Below, piece after piece: positions 26,155 to 35,800 of a DNA stretch of 64,000 nucleotides (within the stretch, counting starts at the first letter, position 1; each line of letters opens with the position of its first letter). The stretch lies in NCBI RefSeq assembly GCF_001295795.1, contig NZ_LJHY01000022.1, positions 248,001-312,000 on the forward strand, read 5' to 3'. The DNA comes from Novosphingobium sp. AAP83. GTDB taxonomy: Bacteria; Pseudomonadota; Alphaproteobacteria; Sphingomonadales; Sphingomonadaceae. Made by a program: the position numbers and the translations under genes. The notes beneath the pieces are model-generated. The model searched no databases and had not been told where the DNA came from. It saw nothing but the letters and a program-made list of their open reading frames with translations.

Positions 26155-27186
26155 TCAGGCCTTCATCAAACGGTCGATTGCCTCGCCAATGCGGACAGGG
26201 CCGGGAAAATAGGCCCATTCGAGGCTGTGGGGATAAGGTGTATCAAAGCCCGTGACGCGCTCGATCGGGGCTTCAAGATGGTAGAAGCAGCGCTCTTGCA
26301 CCAAAGCGGAAAGTTCAGCACCAAAACCGCAGGTGCGCGTGGCTTCGTGGACGATCAGACATTTGCCGGTTTTCTCCACCGACTTTTCCACAGTCGCTAT
26401 ATCCAGCGGGACGAGCGAGCGTAGATCGATGATTTCGGCATCCACGCCCTTTTCTGCGCAAACCGCCGCCGCCACATGGACCATCGTGCCATAGGCGAGA
26501 ACCGTGAAAGCCTCGCCCGGACGCACGATCCGCGCCTTGCCCAAGGGGATGGAATAATAGCCATCGGGCACTTCGCTGTCGGCATGTTTGGACCAGGGCT
26601 CGACCGGCTTGTCGTAATAGCCGTTGAACGGGCCGTTATAGATGCGCTTGGGTTCGAAGAAGATCACCGGATCATCGTCTTCAATCGCGGCGATCAGCAG
26701 GCCCTTGGCGTCATGCGGGGTGGACGGGATCACCGTCTTGATGCCCGAAACATGCGTAAACAAGGCTTCGGGGCTTTGGCTGTGGGTTTGCCCGCCAAAG
26801 ATGCCGCCGCCGAACGGGGAGCGGACAGTCATCGGTGCGATGAATTCCCCGGCTGAACGATAGCGGAGCCGCGCGGCCTCCGACACAAGCTGGTCAAGGC
26901 CGGGATAGATATAATCGGCAAACTGGATTTCGGGCACCGGCCGCAGGCCATATGCGCCCATGCCCACGGCCACGCCGATGATCCCGCATTCGCTGATCGG
27001 GGTATCGAACACGCGCGTCTTGCCATATTTCTTCTGCAAGCCGGCAGTGGCGCGGAACACGCCGCCGAAATAGCCGACATCCTCGCCCATCACAACCACA
27101 TCAGGATCGCGCTCCATCATGATATCGAGCGCATCGTTTATCGCTTCGATCATGTTGAGACGGCGGATGGAGACAGGCTCTGTCAT
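26155..27186 (-). CDS. bkdA2: Branched-chain 2-oxoacid dehydrogenase E1 beta subunit
   Basis: Pairs with E1 alpha to decarboxylate branched-chain 2-oxoacids. The 343-residue protein begins MTEPVSIRRLNMIEAINDAL and has VMGEDVGYFGGVFRAT, ETPISECGI-type segment (DTPISECGIIGVAVGMGAYG), FGGGIFGGQTHSQSPEA and LIVHEATRTCGFGAEL near the end. Its ATG overlaps the E1 alpha stop (27183-27186). A longer open frame upstream is antisense noise over E1 alpha. It is 5 bases ahead of the E2 start. Confidence 0.93.
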   Translation of the reverse strand: MTEPVSIRRLNMIEAINDALDIMMERDPDVVVMGEDVGYFGGVFRATAGLQKKYGKTRVFDTPISECGIIGVAVGMGAYGLRPVPEIQFADYIYPGLDQLVSEAARLRYRSAGEFIAPMTVRSPFGGGIFGGQTHSQSPEALFTHVSGIKTVIPSTPHDAKGLLIAAIEDDDPVIFFEPKRIYNGPFNGYYDKPVEPWSKHADSEVPDGYYSIPLGKARIVRPGEAFTVLAYGTMVHVAAAVCAEKGVDAEIIDLRSLVPLDIATVEKSVEKTGKCLIVHEATRTCGFGAELSALVQERCFYHLEAPIERVTGFDTPYPHSLEWAYFPGPVRIGEAIDRLMKA

Positions 27187-28472
27187 GCCTCGTCCTCCTT
27201 CCATTCCGGCCATTTGATCTTTCGCTCGCGGATCGCCTGTTCGCTTTGTTCCTTGAGATGCCACGGCAGTTCTTCGAACACGTCTTCGAACATGGTGCGG
27301 AACGGGTGATGCAAACCATGGCCAAGGATACCGTTCTTTTCGGCTTCCTTGGTTGCCGCTTTGACTTGCTCCACAAGTTCGCGGTCCATCGCCACTTGCT
27401 GCTCTTCCGACCATTCGCCCAGCGCGATCAAATGCTGCTTCAGCCGCATGACCGGATCGCCCAGCGGCCATTCCTCGCGCTCCTGCGCCGAACGATACTG
27501 GCCCGGATCGTCGGAGGTGGAATGCCCCTCGGCGCGATACGTAAAATGTTCAATCAGTGTTGGCCCCGCGTTTGAACGCGCGCGGTTGGCGGCCCATTGC
27601 GTTGCGGCATAGACCGCTAGCGGATCGTTGCCATCCACACGAAGCCCGGCGATGCCATAGCCGATCGCGCGCGCAGCAAAGGTTGTCCGTTCAGCCCCGG
27701 CAAAGCCCGAAAAGCTCGAAATTGCCCACTGGTTGTTGACGACATTGAAGATGACAGGCGCGTTATAAACCGCGGCAAAAGTCATCGCCGCATGGAAATC
27801 GCTCTCGGCAGTGGAGCCTTCGCCGATCCATGTAGCCGCGATCCGGCTATCACCCTTGATCGCGCTGGCCATCGCCCACCCCACAGCTTGCGGATATTGT
27901 GTGGCAAGGTTGCCCGAGATCGAGAAGAACGAAACCTCACGCGCCGAATACATGATCGGCAACTGGCGGCCCTTCAGCTTGTCGGCGCGGTTGGAATAGA
28001 TCTGGTTGACCATATCAACCAGCGGATAGCCACGCGCAATCAGGATGCCCTGCTGACGATAACTCGGGAACACCATGTCATCATGCGCCAGCGCCATGGC
28101 GGGGGCGACTGACGTCGCCTCCTCGCCGGTGCATTTCATATAGAAGCTAGTCTTGCCCTGCCGCTGGCTGCGATACATCCGGTCATCGAATGCACGGGTG
28201 AGCGCCATGGTGCGCAGCATCCGGCGCAGGGTTTCGCCATCCAGCTTGGGGTCCCACGGCCCTGTCGCGCGATGGCCCTCGTCCAGCACGCGCACCATAT
28301 CAAGGCACAGCGGGTGCGTTTCAACCGGCGCGCATTGTTCATCAGGGCGCGGTTGCATGCCTGCTGGCGGGATGGCCAAGTGCGAATAATCGACCACATC
28401 GCCGGGCCGGAACTTCGGCTCTGGCACGTGGAGCGATAGGGGCGGCAAGTTGCCGCGCGCTTTATCGATCAT
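27183..28472 (-). CDS. bkdA1: Branched-chain 2-oxoacid dehydrogenase E1 alpha subunit
   Basis: TPP-dependent decarboxylase subunit, 429 residues from ATG 28470-28472 (MIDKARGNLPPLSLHVPEP). The N-terminal extension is the one seen in Pseudomonas-type BkdA1. The TPP motif is IGEGSTAESDFHAAM ... VVNNQWAIS; the phosphorylation-loop-like segment YRAEGHSTSDDPGQYR and FPSYRQQGILIARG are present. It heads the E1a-E1b-E2 operon. Confidence 0.93.
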   Translation of the reverse strand: MIDKARGNLPPLSLHVPEPKFRPGDVVDYSHLAIPPAGMQPRPDEQCAPVETHPLCLDMVRVLDEGHRATGPWDPKLDGETLRRMLRTMALTRAFDDRMYRSQRQGKTSFYMKCTGEEATSVAPAMALAHDDMVFPSYRQQGILIARGYPLVDMVNQIYSNRADKLKGRQLPIMYSAREVSFFSISGNLATQYPQAVGWAMASAIKGDSRIAATWIGEGSTAESDFHAAMTFAAVYNAPVIFNVVNNQWAISSFSGFAGAERTTFAARAIGYGIAGLRVDGNDPLAVYAATQWAANRARSNAGPTLIEHFTYRAEGHSTSDDPGQYRSAQEREEWPLGDPVMRLKQHLIALGEWSEEQQVAMDRELVEQVKAATKEAEKNGILGHGLHHPFRTMFEDVFEELPWHLKEQSEQAIRERKIKWPEWKEDEA

Positions 28473-28601
28473 GACTGATCCGCATGCATCTGACTGACTC
28501 TCCCGCGCCAAGACTTCCAGCATAAGCAAAAAGCCGCAAGACGCAATATTCTCGGTGTTTGTTATTTTATTTCACACACCTTTATGAGTCAATCAAAGAG
28601 G

Positions 28602-29558
28602 TTACACAGCGACAGGTGCGCTCAATTGGCCCTGTGGCGCATATCCGGTCACTTCAAAGTCCTCGATCCGGTAGTCAAAAATGCTCTCGGGCCGCCGGAG
28701 GATGGACAGGCGCGGCTCGCCCTCAGGCGCGCGCGCAAGCTGCGCTTCGACCAGTTCGGAATGGTTGAGATAAAGGTGCGTATCGCCGCCCATCCAAACC
28801 AGTTCACCCGGTTCCAGATCGCATTGCTGCGCCAGCAGTCGCAAAAACAGTGCACCGCCCCACAAGTTGAATGGAAGGCCCAGCGCCACATCGCAACTGC
28901 GCTGGTAGAGCAGCCCGTTAAGGCGGTTGCCGCTGACATGGAACTGATATGTCTTGTGGCACGGCGGCAGTGCCATCTGGTCAAGCTCGGCCACATTCCA
29001 CCCTTCGACGATGTGGCGGCGGCTGCCCGGAGTGTTGCGCAGGGATTCGACCAGATCGGCCACCTGGTTGACGCCTGCGGGGCGCTGGCGGAACAGGCCC
29101 TCACCTGCTGGCTCATAGACCGGCCAGTTGACCCATTGCTTGCCGTAAACCGGGCCAAGATCGCCCCATTGCGCGGCAAAGGCGGCATCAGCAACGATCC
29201 GCGCGGAAAACGCCTCGCGCGTGATCGCCTCGCCGCTTGCCTTGCGGTATTTGTCGAGCGGCCAATCGGTCCAGATCTGCACGCCTTGCGCGCACAACTC
29301 ACGGATGTTTGTATTGCCGGTGAGGAACCACAGAAATTCGCGGGTGGCGGTTTTCCAAAACACCCGCTTGGTCGTCAGCAGCGGCATCTGCCCATCGGCC
29401 AGATCAAAGCGCAGTTGCGCGCCAAAGACCGACCGCGTGCCAATGCCCGTCCGGTCCACCCGCTCGTCCCCCTGCTCCCAAATCTGGCGCATGAGATCGA
29501 GATATTGCCATTCGGGATGGCGGCTGGAATCATTGTTTCGATGGGGCGCATTGGACAT
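28602..29558 (-). CDS. thyA: Thymidylate synthase
   Basis: Methylates dUMP to dTMP with methylene-THF. The 318-residue protein has DRTGIGTRSVFG, TTKRVFWKT, the catalytic LPPCHKTYQFHVSG, QRSCDVALGLPFN and DTHLYLNH. It belongs to the long form with an about 50-residue insert in the small domain (DWPLDKYRKASGEAITREAF). The ATG is at 29556-29558; further in-frame sequence upstream crosses the tRNA-Pro gene on the other strand and is not coding. DHFR is not next to it in the window. Confidence 0.95.
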   Translation of the reverse strand: MSNAPHRNNDSSRHPEWQYLDLMRQIWEQGDERVDRTGIGTRSVFGAQLRFDLADGQMPLLTTKRVFWKTATREFLWFLTGNTNIRELCAQGVQIWTDWPLDKYRKASGEAITREAFSARIVADAAFAAQWGDLGPVYGKQWVNWPVYEPAGEGLFRQRPAGVNQVADLVESLRNTPGSRRHIVEGWNVAELDQMALPPCHKTYQFHVSGNRLNGLLYQRSCDVALGLPFNLWGGALFLRLLAQQCDLEPGELVWMGGDTHLYLNHSELVEAQLARAPEGEPRLSILRRPESIFDYRIEDFEVTGYAPQGQLSAPVAV

Positions 29559-29696
29559 GCCGACGCTTCTATCGGGCGATGGCCGATCACGCAAAAGCGT
29601 GAGGCAAAAAACTTGTTCCCACCCGCTTGTCACTGCGCAAACGCATAAGTATACGGCCTGCCTGCCTTGCGATCGGGTGACTGATCGTTGATCGGT

Positions 29697-29773
29697 CGGG
29701 GAATAGCTCAGCCTGGTAGAGCACTGTCTTCGGGAGGCAGGGGCCGGAGGTTCGAATCCTCTTTCCCCGACCA
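29697..29773 (+). tRNA. tRNA-Pro(CGG)
   Basis: CGGGGAA acceptor, D-arm AGCTCAGCCTGGTAGAGC, anticodon stem CTGTC/GGCAG around TTCGGGA (anticodon CGG), T-loop TTCGAAT, and 3' TTCCCCGACCA with encoded CCA. 77 bases, divergent from thyA. Confidence 0.96.
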
Positions 29774-29782
29774 AATCATCCA
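29743..29782 (+). repeat. Direct repeat copy 1: tRNA-Pro 3' end and flank
   Basis: A 40-base stretch covering the T-arm, acceptor 3' strand, CCA and AAATCATCCA of the flank. It recurs at 29852-29891 with 33 of 40 bases identical. Confidence 0.7.
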
Positions 29783-29829
29783 TCGTGCAGTAAACTCCTG
29801 CTCCGGCAGGCCCCTGCGGCTGTTCTGTT

Positions 29830-29848
29830 TGTCTTGCTGTGCAAGACA
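29830..29848. other. Perfect hairpin between the two tRNA-Pro repeat copies
   Basis: TGTCTTGC (29830-29837) and GCAAGACA (29841-29848) pair around a TGT loop, and the flanking GGCT/AGCC can extend the stem. There is no T-run after it, so it is not a simple terminator of the tRNA. Confidence 0.45.
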
Positions 29849-29851
29849 GGA

Positions 29852-29891
29852 GCCGGAGGAAAGAACCCTCTTTCCCCAACAAAATCATGCA
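29852..29891 (+). repeat. Direct repeat copy 2: degenerate tRNA-Pro 3' end
   Basis: GCCGGAGG, then CCTCTTTCCCC and AAATCAT, match copy 1, with changes in the T-loop (TTCGAAT becomes AAAGAAC) and CCA region. It cannot be part of a functional tRNA because the rest of the cloverleaf is absent. It lies between tRNA-Pro and the recG stop. Confidence 0.65.
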
Positions 29892-29904
29892 TGCGGTGAA
29901 AGGT

Positions 29905-31962
29905 CTACCCTCCCCGCAGCAACTGCACACCCCAATCACGTTCGAACAGATAGAGCAGCAGGCGCGCTGCCTCGCCGCGCGGCGATGACAGGCCGCCATC
30001 GCGCTCCATCAGCAGCCGTGCGTCGTCATGCGCCATCGGGAGCAGGCGCGCGATCTGTTCGAAATCAGCAACTTTGAAAGGCGTATCGCCCGATTGGCGG
30101 GTGCCGAGCAGTTCCCCGCCGCCGCGCAGCCGCAAATCCTCTTCGGCCAGCCGGAACCCGTCCTGCGTTTCGCGCATCAGCGCCAACCGTTCGCGCCCGG
30201 TTTCGGAAAGGGCCTCGCCACGCAGCAGGAGGCAGGTTGATTGCTGGCTGCCGCGCCCGACGCGTCCGCGCAACTGGTGTAACTGGGCAAGGCCGAAGCG
30301 TTCGGCCTGCTCGATTACCATCAGCGTGGCATTGGGCACATCGACGCCCACTTCGATAACCGTAGTAGCGACGAGGACTTTGGCTTCACCACGCGAAAAC
30401 TGTTCCATCGCTGCGTCCTTGGCCTCGGGTCGCATCTGGCCGTGAACCATGACCACGGTATCGCCGAACCGTTCCCTCAGAGCTGCATAGCGTGCTTCTG
30501 CCGCAGCAATATCCTCTGTCTCCAGCTCGCGCACCATCGGGCACACCCAATAGGCCTGCGCGCCTTTTTCAACGTGGCGGCCAACGCCATCAACCACATC
30601 GCCAAGCCGTTCGAGCGCGATCACGCGGGTATCGATCGCTTGTCGGCCCGGCGGCATCTCATCAAGCCGCGAGACGTCCATCTCACCATACTGCGCCAGT
30701 GTCAGCGTGCGCGGTATCGGGGTTGCGGTCATCGCCAGGCAGTGCGGCGTGCGCTTGGCCTTTTGCGTGAGCATGAGCCGCTGGCCCACGCCAAAGCGGT
30801 GCTGTTCATCAATCACGACCAGCCCGAGATTGCGGTAGGATACGCTGTCCTGAAAGATGGCGTGGGTGCCGACACAGATATCGATACTGCCATCGATCAG
30901 GCCCATCAGGATCGATTCCCGTGCCTTGCCTTTGTCGCGCCCTGTCAGCAGCGTGATGGTGACGTCGGTGCCGACGGCCATGCGCGTCAGCGTTTCGGCG
31001 TGCTGGCGCGCGAGGATCTCAGTCGGTGCCAGCAAAGCGGCCTGACAGCCTGCCTCGACCGCGATCAACATGGCGTGCAGCGCGACAGCGGTTTTGCCCG
31101 AACCCACATCGCCTTGCAGCAAGCGCAGCATCGGTGCGCCTTGGGCCACATCGCCCTCGATCTCGGCAATCGAGCGGGTTTGCGCACCGGTCAGCGCAAA
31201 CGGCAGATTAAGCTTGGCACGGATGCGGCCATCGCCCACCAAGGGCGTGCCCTGACGGTTGCGATTGCTTGTCCGAACAAGCATCAGCGCCAGACTGTTG
31301 GCGAGCAATTCGTCATAGGCCAAGCGATCGCGCGCCAAGACGTTCTGCGCCTTGTGCGCTAGCGGCAAAGCCTCGTGCCAGCGCGGCCAATCCATCTTGG
31401 CGGCAAGGCCCGGCTCGATCCATTCGGGCAATAGCGGGAGCTGCGCCAAGGCTTGATGCACCAACCCCTGCAACCGGCCCTGCGTCATGCCATCGGACAA
31501 GGGATAGACCGGCTCGTTCAACTGGCCGATCATGCCGCCGCTCTCTTCGCTGACATGATCGGGGTGGACCATCTGCCAAGTCTGCCCGAACTGTTCGAGC
31601 TTTCCGGCAACCCAGCGCTTTTCGCCCAAGGGAAGCTGCTTTTTGCCGGTATAGGAGGCGCGGCCGAAATAGGTGAGCGCGACATAATTGCCGACCGCAT
31701 CTTCGGCCATCACGCGGAATGGCCCGCGTCCTGCGGCCTGTTTGTAGTCGCGCGGGGTCAGCGCGATCACGATCTGCTCACCCAGCCCGGCTTCATCTAG
31801 GTTGCCCACCGCACGGCGCAGCACGAAGCGGTCGGGCAGATGGTATGCCAAGTCCCTGATCCGGTTCAGCCCCAGCTTTTCTAGCGGACGCGCCAATCCC
31901 GGACCGACGCCTTTAAGGCTGCCGGATTCGGCGAACAGGGGATTGAGCACATCGGGACGCAT
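29905..31962 (-). CDS. recG: ATP-dependent DNA helicase RecG
   Basis: Regresses stalled forks and branch-migrates Holliday junctions. The 685-residue protein has the N-terminal wedge domain (DLAYHLPDRFVLR), Walker A LLQGDVGSGKTAVALHAML, DEQH box VIDEQHRFGVGQR, TATPIPRTL, and QLHQLRGRVGRGSQQS (motif VI). I take the ATG at 31960-31962 (MRPDVLNPLFAESG), typical for the family; an in-frame TTG at 31998 would add 12 residues. It is divergent from the host-attachment-type gene. Confidence 0.95.
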   Translation of the reverse strand: MRPDVLNPLFAESGSLKGVGPGLARPLEKLGLNRIRDLAYHLPDRFVLRRAVGNLDEAGLGEQIVIALTPRDYKQAAGRGPFRVMAEDAVGNYVALTYFGRASYTGKKQLPLGEKRWVAGKLEQFGQTWQMVHPDHVSEESGGMIGQLNEPVYPLSDGMTQGRLQGLVHQALAQLPLLPEWIEPGLAAKMDWPRWHEALPLAHKAQNVLARDRLAYDELLANSLALMLVRTSNRNRQGTPLVGDGRIRAKLNLPFALTGAQTRSIAEIEGDVAQGAPMLRLLQGDVGSGKTAVALHAMLIAVEAGCQAALLAPTEILARQHAETLTRMAVGTDVTITLLTGRDKGKARESILMGLIDGSIDICVGTHAIFQDSVSYRNLGLVVIDEQHRFGVGQRLMLTQKAKRTPHCLAMTATPIPRTLTLAQYGEMDVSRLDEMPPGRQAIDTRVIALERLGDVVDGVGRHVEKGAQAYWVCPMVRELETEDIAAAEARYAALRERFGDTVVMVHGQMRPEAKDAAMEQFSRGEAKVLVATTVIEVGVDVPNATLMVIEQAERFGLAQLHQLRGRVGRGSQQSTCLLLRGEALSETGRERLALMRETQDGFRLAEEDLRLRGGGELLGTRQSGDTPFKVADFEQIARLLPMAHDDARLLMERDGGLSSPRGEAARLLLYLFERDWGVQLLRGG

Positions 31963-32105
31963 TTGGTGGACATAGGCGGAACGCAGCGGGTTCGCCAATG
32001 GCCAGCGCGCTAAAATTCACCCCTATTTTTGACCCAGCGCATGGAAAGGGGGACCAACTCGGCGCTTCATCCGTTCAACGCAGTGAAGAATAGGAGAAGA
32101 ATACA

Positions 32106-32510
32106 ATGTTGATCCCCCATGGCGCCGTGATTGCCCTTGTCGATGGTGAAAACTGGGAAGTGCTGCGCAACAGCGGCACAGAGGCCGAACCCGAATTGAC
32201 TGTTATGCCAACGCCCGCGCTTGCCGAAACCAATCACGGATCGGGCGGACGCCATGGTGTGAGTTCTGCCAATCCATCTGGCAACCAGCGGGACGAAGAT
32301 GCGCACGCCGCCGCCGTGGGCGATTGGCTGAACGGACAAGTGCAAACGCACAAAATCGAGAAGTTGGTCGTCATCGCCTCGCCCCGCACGTTGGGCGAAT
32401 TGCGCCATCGTTACAGCAAGGCCGTGCAGGCAGCCTTGATTGGGGAATTGGCGAAGGACCTGATTGGCCGTCAGCCGTCGGATGTGCTGGCGGCTCTGCA
32501 CCACAAGTAA
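32106..32510 (+). CDS. Host-attachment family protein
   Basis: The 134-residue protein resembles the Host_attach family (protein required for attachment to host cells, Agrobacterium AtsE-like). It opens IPHGAVIALVDGENWEVLRN, has a Gly/Asn-rich middle with DEDAHAAAVGDWLN, and ends KLVVIASPRTLGELRHRYSK and DLIGRQPSDVLAAL. The fold resembles a truncated release-factor/eRF1-like domain, so a ribosome-linked role is possible; the family name rests on an old phenotype. A strong AGGAG precedes the ATG. It is monocistronic with its own terminator. Confidence 0.85.
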   Translation: MLIPHGAVIALVDGENWEVLRNSGTEAEPELTVMPTPALAETNHGSGGRHGVSSANPSGNQRDEDAHAAAVGDWLNGQVQTHKIEKLVVIASPRTLGELRHRYSKAVQAALIGELAKDLIGRQPSDVLAALHHK

Positions 32511-32514
32511 GTGC

Positions 32515-32552
32515 AAAGGCATCCCGGCGATCAGTAGCGGGGATGCCTTTTC
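32515..32552 (+). terminator. Rho-independent terminator of the host-attachment-type gene
   Basis: AAGGCATCCC (32516-32525) pairs with GGGGATGCCTT (32539-32549) and TTTT follows. Confidence 0.85.
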
Positions 32553-32604
32553 GTCCCGGTCTTGCCGCCTTGTTTCCACCTGCGGAAACGCCTAACGGCC
32601 TTTT

Positions 32605-32886
32605 ATGACTGATGCCCCCTCCTTTGATCCGGCGTACTTCCGGCGCATTCACTTTCGCGCGTGGCATCGTGGCACGCGTGAGGCGGATTACATGATCGGC
32701 TGCTTCTTCGATCACTTTCACAAAGAGTGGAATGCCGAGCAGATTGCGTGGTTTGAAGAGCTGATCGAGGAAGAGGATGTCGAGATCATGGCTTGGGCGC
32801 TGGGCACCCTTCCCGTACCCGAGAAATACACAGGGCCGATGATGGACGCCATGCGCAAGCTTGATTACGTCGTCATTCCGCGCTGA
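32605..32886 (+). CDS. sdhE: Succinate dehydrogenase assembly factor SdhE
   Basis: Helps attach FAD covalently to the SdhA flavoprotein. The 93-residue all-helical protein has the diagnostic RGTREADYMIGCFF (RGxxE motif), AWFEELIEEEDVEIMAWALG and PEKYTGPMMDAM. It is 12 bases ahead of mfd, with which it is probably co-transcribed. The sdh genes themselves are not in the window. Confidence 0.93.
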   Translation: MTDAPSFDPAYFRRIHFRAWHRGTREADYMIGCFFDHFHKEWNAEQIAWFEELIEEEDVEIMAWALGTLPVPEKYTGPMMDAMRKLDYVVIPR

Positions 32887-32898
32887 TCCCTTAACGTC

Positions 32899-35800
32899 AT
32901 GTCTGATTTCAACCGCATCCTCTCGGCCACGACGCCGCTCACGCTAGCCTCGGTTGCGCGCGGGGCGCAGCCGCTTGTCTTGGCGGATCTGGCGCGTGCC
33001 GCCAAAGGCCGGACGGTTTTTATCGCGCCGGACGACGCCGCCATGCGCGCGATTGCCGATAGCGCGGCGTTCTTTGCGCCTGATCTTGAGGTGATAGATT
33101 TTCCCGCGTGGGATTGCTTGCCGTTTGATCGCGCCTCACCCGCCATGTCGGTCAGCGCCAAACGCCTTGCGGCGCTGCAAAAGCTGCAACACAAGCGCAG
33201 CGGACCGCAACTGCTGGTCACTACGATCAACGCCGTGCTCCAGCGCGTGCTTACCCCGTTCCGCATTCGCGAATCCACGCGACTGCTTTCGCCGGGTGCC
33301 GAGATCGGCCGCGAAAGCCTGATCGCGTTGCTGCAACGCCAGGGCTATTCGCGCACCGATACGGTGGTGGATGCCGGTGAGTATGCCGTGCGCGGTTCAG
33401 TGTTCGACATCTTCCCCTCAGGGCTAAATCACGGTTTGCGGCTCGATTTCTTTGGCGACGAACTGGAAACGCTGCGCCTGTTCGATCCCAATACGCAGCG
33501 TTCGGTGCAGCCGGTCGATACGCACCTCTTGCTGCCTGCCAGCGAAGCGCTGCTCGATGAAGACAGCATCAAGCGCTTCCGCAGCCGTTATCGCGAACAG
33601 TTTGGTGCGACCGCAACCGGCGATCCGCTCTATCAGGCGATCAGCGAAGGCCGCCGCCTTGCCGGGATGGAACACTGGCTGCCGCTGTTCGAAGACCGGT
33701 TGGTGACGCTGTTCGATCATCTGGCCGAGGATGACCTTGTTCTGATCGATGGCAGTGCGGCCAAGGCGACCGAACAGCGCATCGCCGATATCCTCGATTA
33801 TCACCAATCGCGGCTGGATAGTTCATCCAAAGCCCCCGGCAGTTATCGCCCGCTGGCCGAAACCGCGCTATACCTTACGCGCGACGAAATTGACCGCGCG
33901 CTGCTGGGCTGGCCTGTCCACCGCACAACGCTGTTTGCCGAACCGGAATCAAAGAGCGTCATCGATTTCGGATTCACATCAGGCCACGATTTCACGCCGG
34001 AACGCGCCGCAGCCACCAGCGGCGGCACCAACATCTATGAAGTTGCGGCAAAGTATCTTTCGGCCTTGGGCACGCGCGGCCTCAAGCCAATCATCGCAGC
34101 CTATAGCACTGGATCGCGCTCCCGCCTTGCCTCGCTGCTGGCCGAGGCTGGCAAGCAAGTGCCGCTTATGGCCGATACATGGCAGGAGGCGCTGGGCCTT
34201 GCCGCCACCGGCAAGCCGGTCGCTATCGTGCTGCCGCTGGAACAGGGCTTTGCCAACGCCGAACTGGAACTGCTGACCGAGCAGGACATCCTCGGCGACC
34301 GCCTCGTCCGCCGCAAGAAGAAGCGCAAGGACGCCGATGCGTTTCTGGCCGAGCTTTCCGCGCTCACCCCCGGCGATCTTGTGGTTCACATGGACCACGG
34401 CATCGGGCGCTATATCGGGCTTGAAGCCATCGCGGTGGGCGATAGCCCGCACGATTGCGTCCAGCTTGAATATGCAGGCCGCGACAAGCTCTACATCCCG
34501 GTCGAAAACCTCGACGTCCTTTCGCGCTATGGCTCGGATGCCGAAGGCGTCAGCCTCGACAAGCTGGGCGGCGAAGCGTGGCAGCGCCGCAAGGCGCGGA
34601 TGCGCGAACGTATCCTTGAAATGGCAGGCCAGCTTATGGCCACCGCCGCCCACCGTGCGCTTCGTGAAGGCGCGGTGCTTGCGGTTGATTCGACCAGCTA
34701 CGGTCCGTTCGTGGATCGCTTCCCGTGGGATGAAACCGACGATCAGGAACGCGCGATTGACGACGTGTTGAACGACATGGCCAGCGGCAAGCCGATGGAC
34801 CGCCTCGTGTGCGGCGATGTCGGCTTCGGCAAAACCGAGGTTGCGCTACGTGCGGCCTTCGTGGCGGCGATGGCGGGGATGCAAGTCGCCATCGTTGCGC
34901 CAACCACACTGCTCGCCCGCCAACATTACACAAACTTCGTCGAACGCTTCAACGGGTTCCCTCTGGAAATAGGCCGCCTATCGCGCCTTGTTCCCGCCAA
35001 GGAAGCGGCTGAGACCAAAGTCGGCCTGGCCAATGGCACCGTCGATATCGTGATCGGCACGCATGCCTTGCTGTCCAAATCGATCGATTTCAAGCGGCTC
35101 GGCCTCGTCGTGGTCGATGAAGAGCAACGCTTTGGCGTGACTCACAAAGAAAAGCTCAAAGAGCTTAAAGCCGACGTCCATGTGCTGACGCTGACCGCCA
35201 CGCCGATCCCGCGCACGCTGCAAATGGCGATGTCCGGCCTGCGCGAATTGTCGACGATCCAGACCCCGCCAGTCGACCGTCTGGCCACGCGCACTTACGT
35301 GATGCCGTGGGACGATATGGTGATGCGCGAGGCTTTGCTGCGCGAACACCAGCGCGGCGGGCAAAGCTTCATCATCGTGCCGCGCATTGCCGATATGGCT
35401 GATCTTGAGGAATGGTTGCGGCTCAATGTTCCCGAAGTCCGCTTCGTCACCGCGCACGGCCAGATGAGCCCGACCGAGGTCGAGGACCGCATGGGCGCGT
35501 TTTACGAGAAGAAGTACGAAGTCCTGCTTTCGACCACCATCGTGGAAAGCGGTATCGATATTCCTTCGGCCAACACCATTGTCATTCACCGCGCCGACCG
35601 CTTTGGCCTTGCGCAGCTCTACCAATTGCGCGGACGCGTCGGGCGCGGAAAAATCCGCGCTTACGCCTATCTCACGCATTCGGAAAACATGGCGCTGTCC
35701 GAAGTTGCCGAAAAGCGGCTCAAGGTTCTGGGCGATCTTGATAGCCTTGGCGCGGGCTTCCAGCTTGCCAGCCATGATCTTGATCTGCGCGGGGCGGGTA

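Noticed and set aside
29852-29891. A second tRNA-Pro gene
   Set aside because: Only the 3' third is present and the T-loop is destroyed; no cloverleaf is possible.
29559-29999. N-terminal extension of ThyA
   Set aside because: It passes through tRNA-Pro and its repeat on the other strand; the family start is at 29558.
31963-31998. TTG start for RecG
   Set aside because: The ATG at 31962 gives the usual N-terminus of family members; the 12 extra residues have no counterpart.
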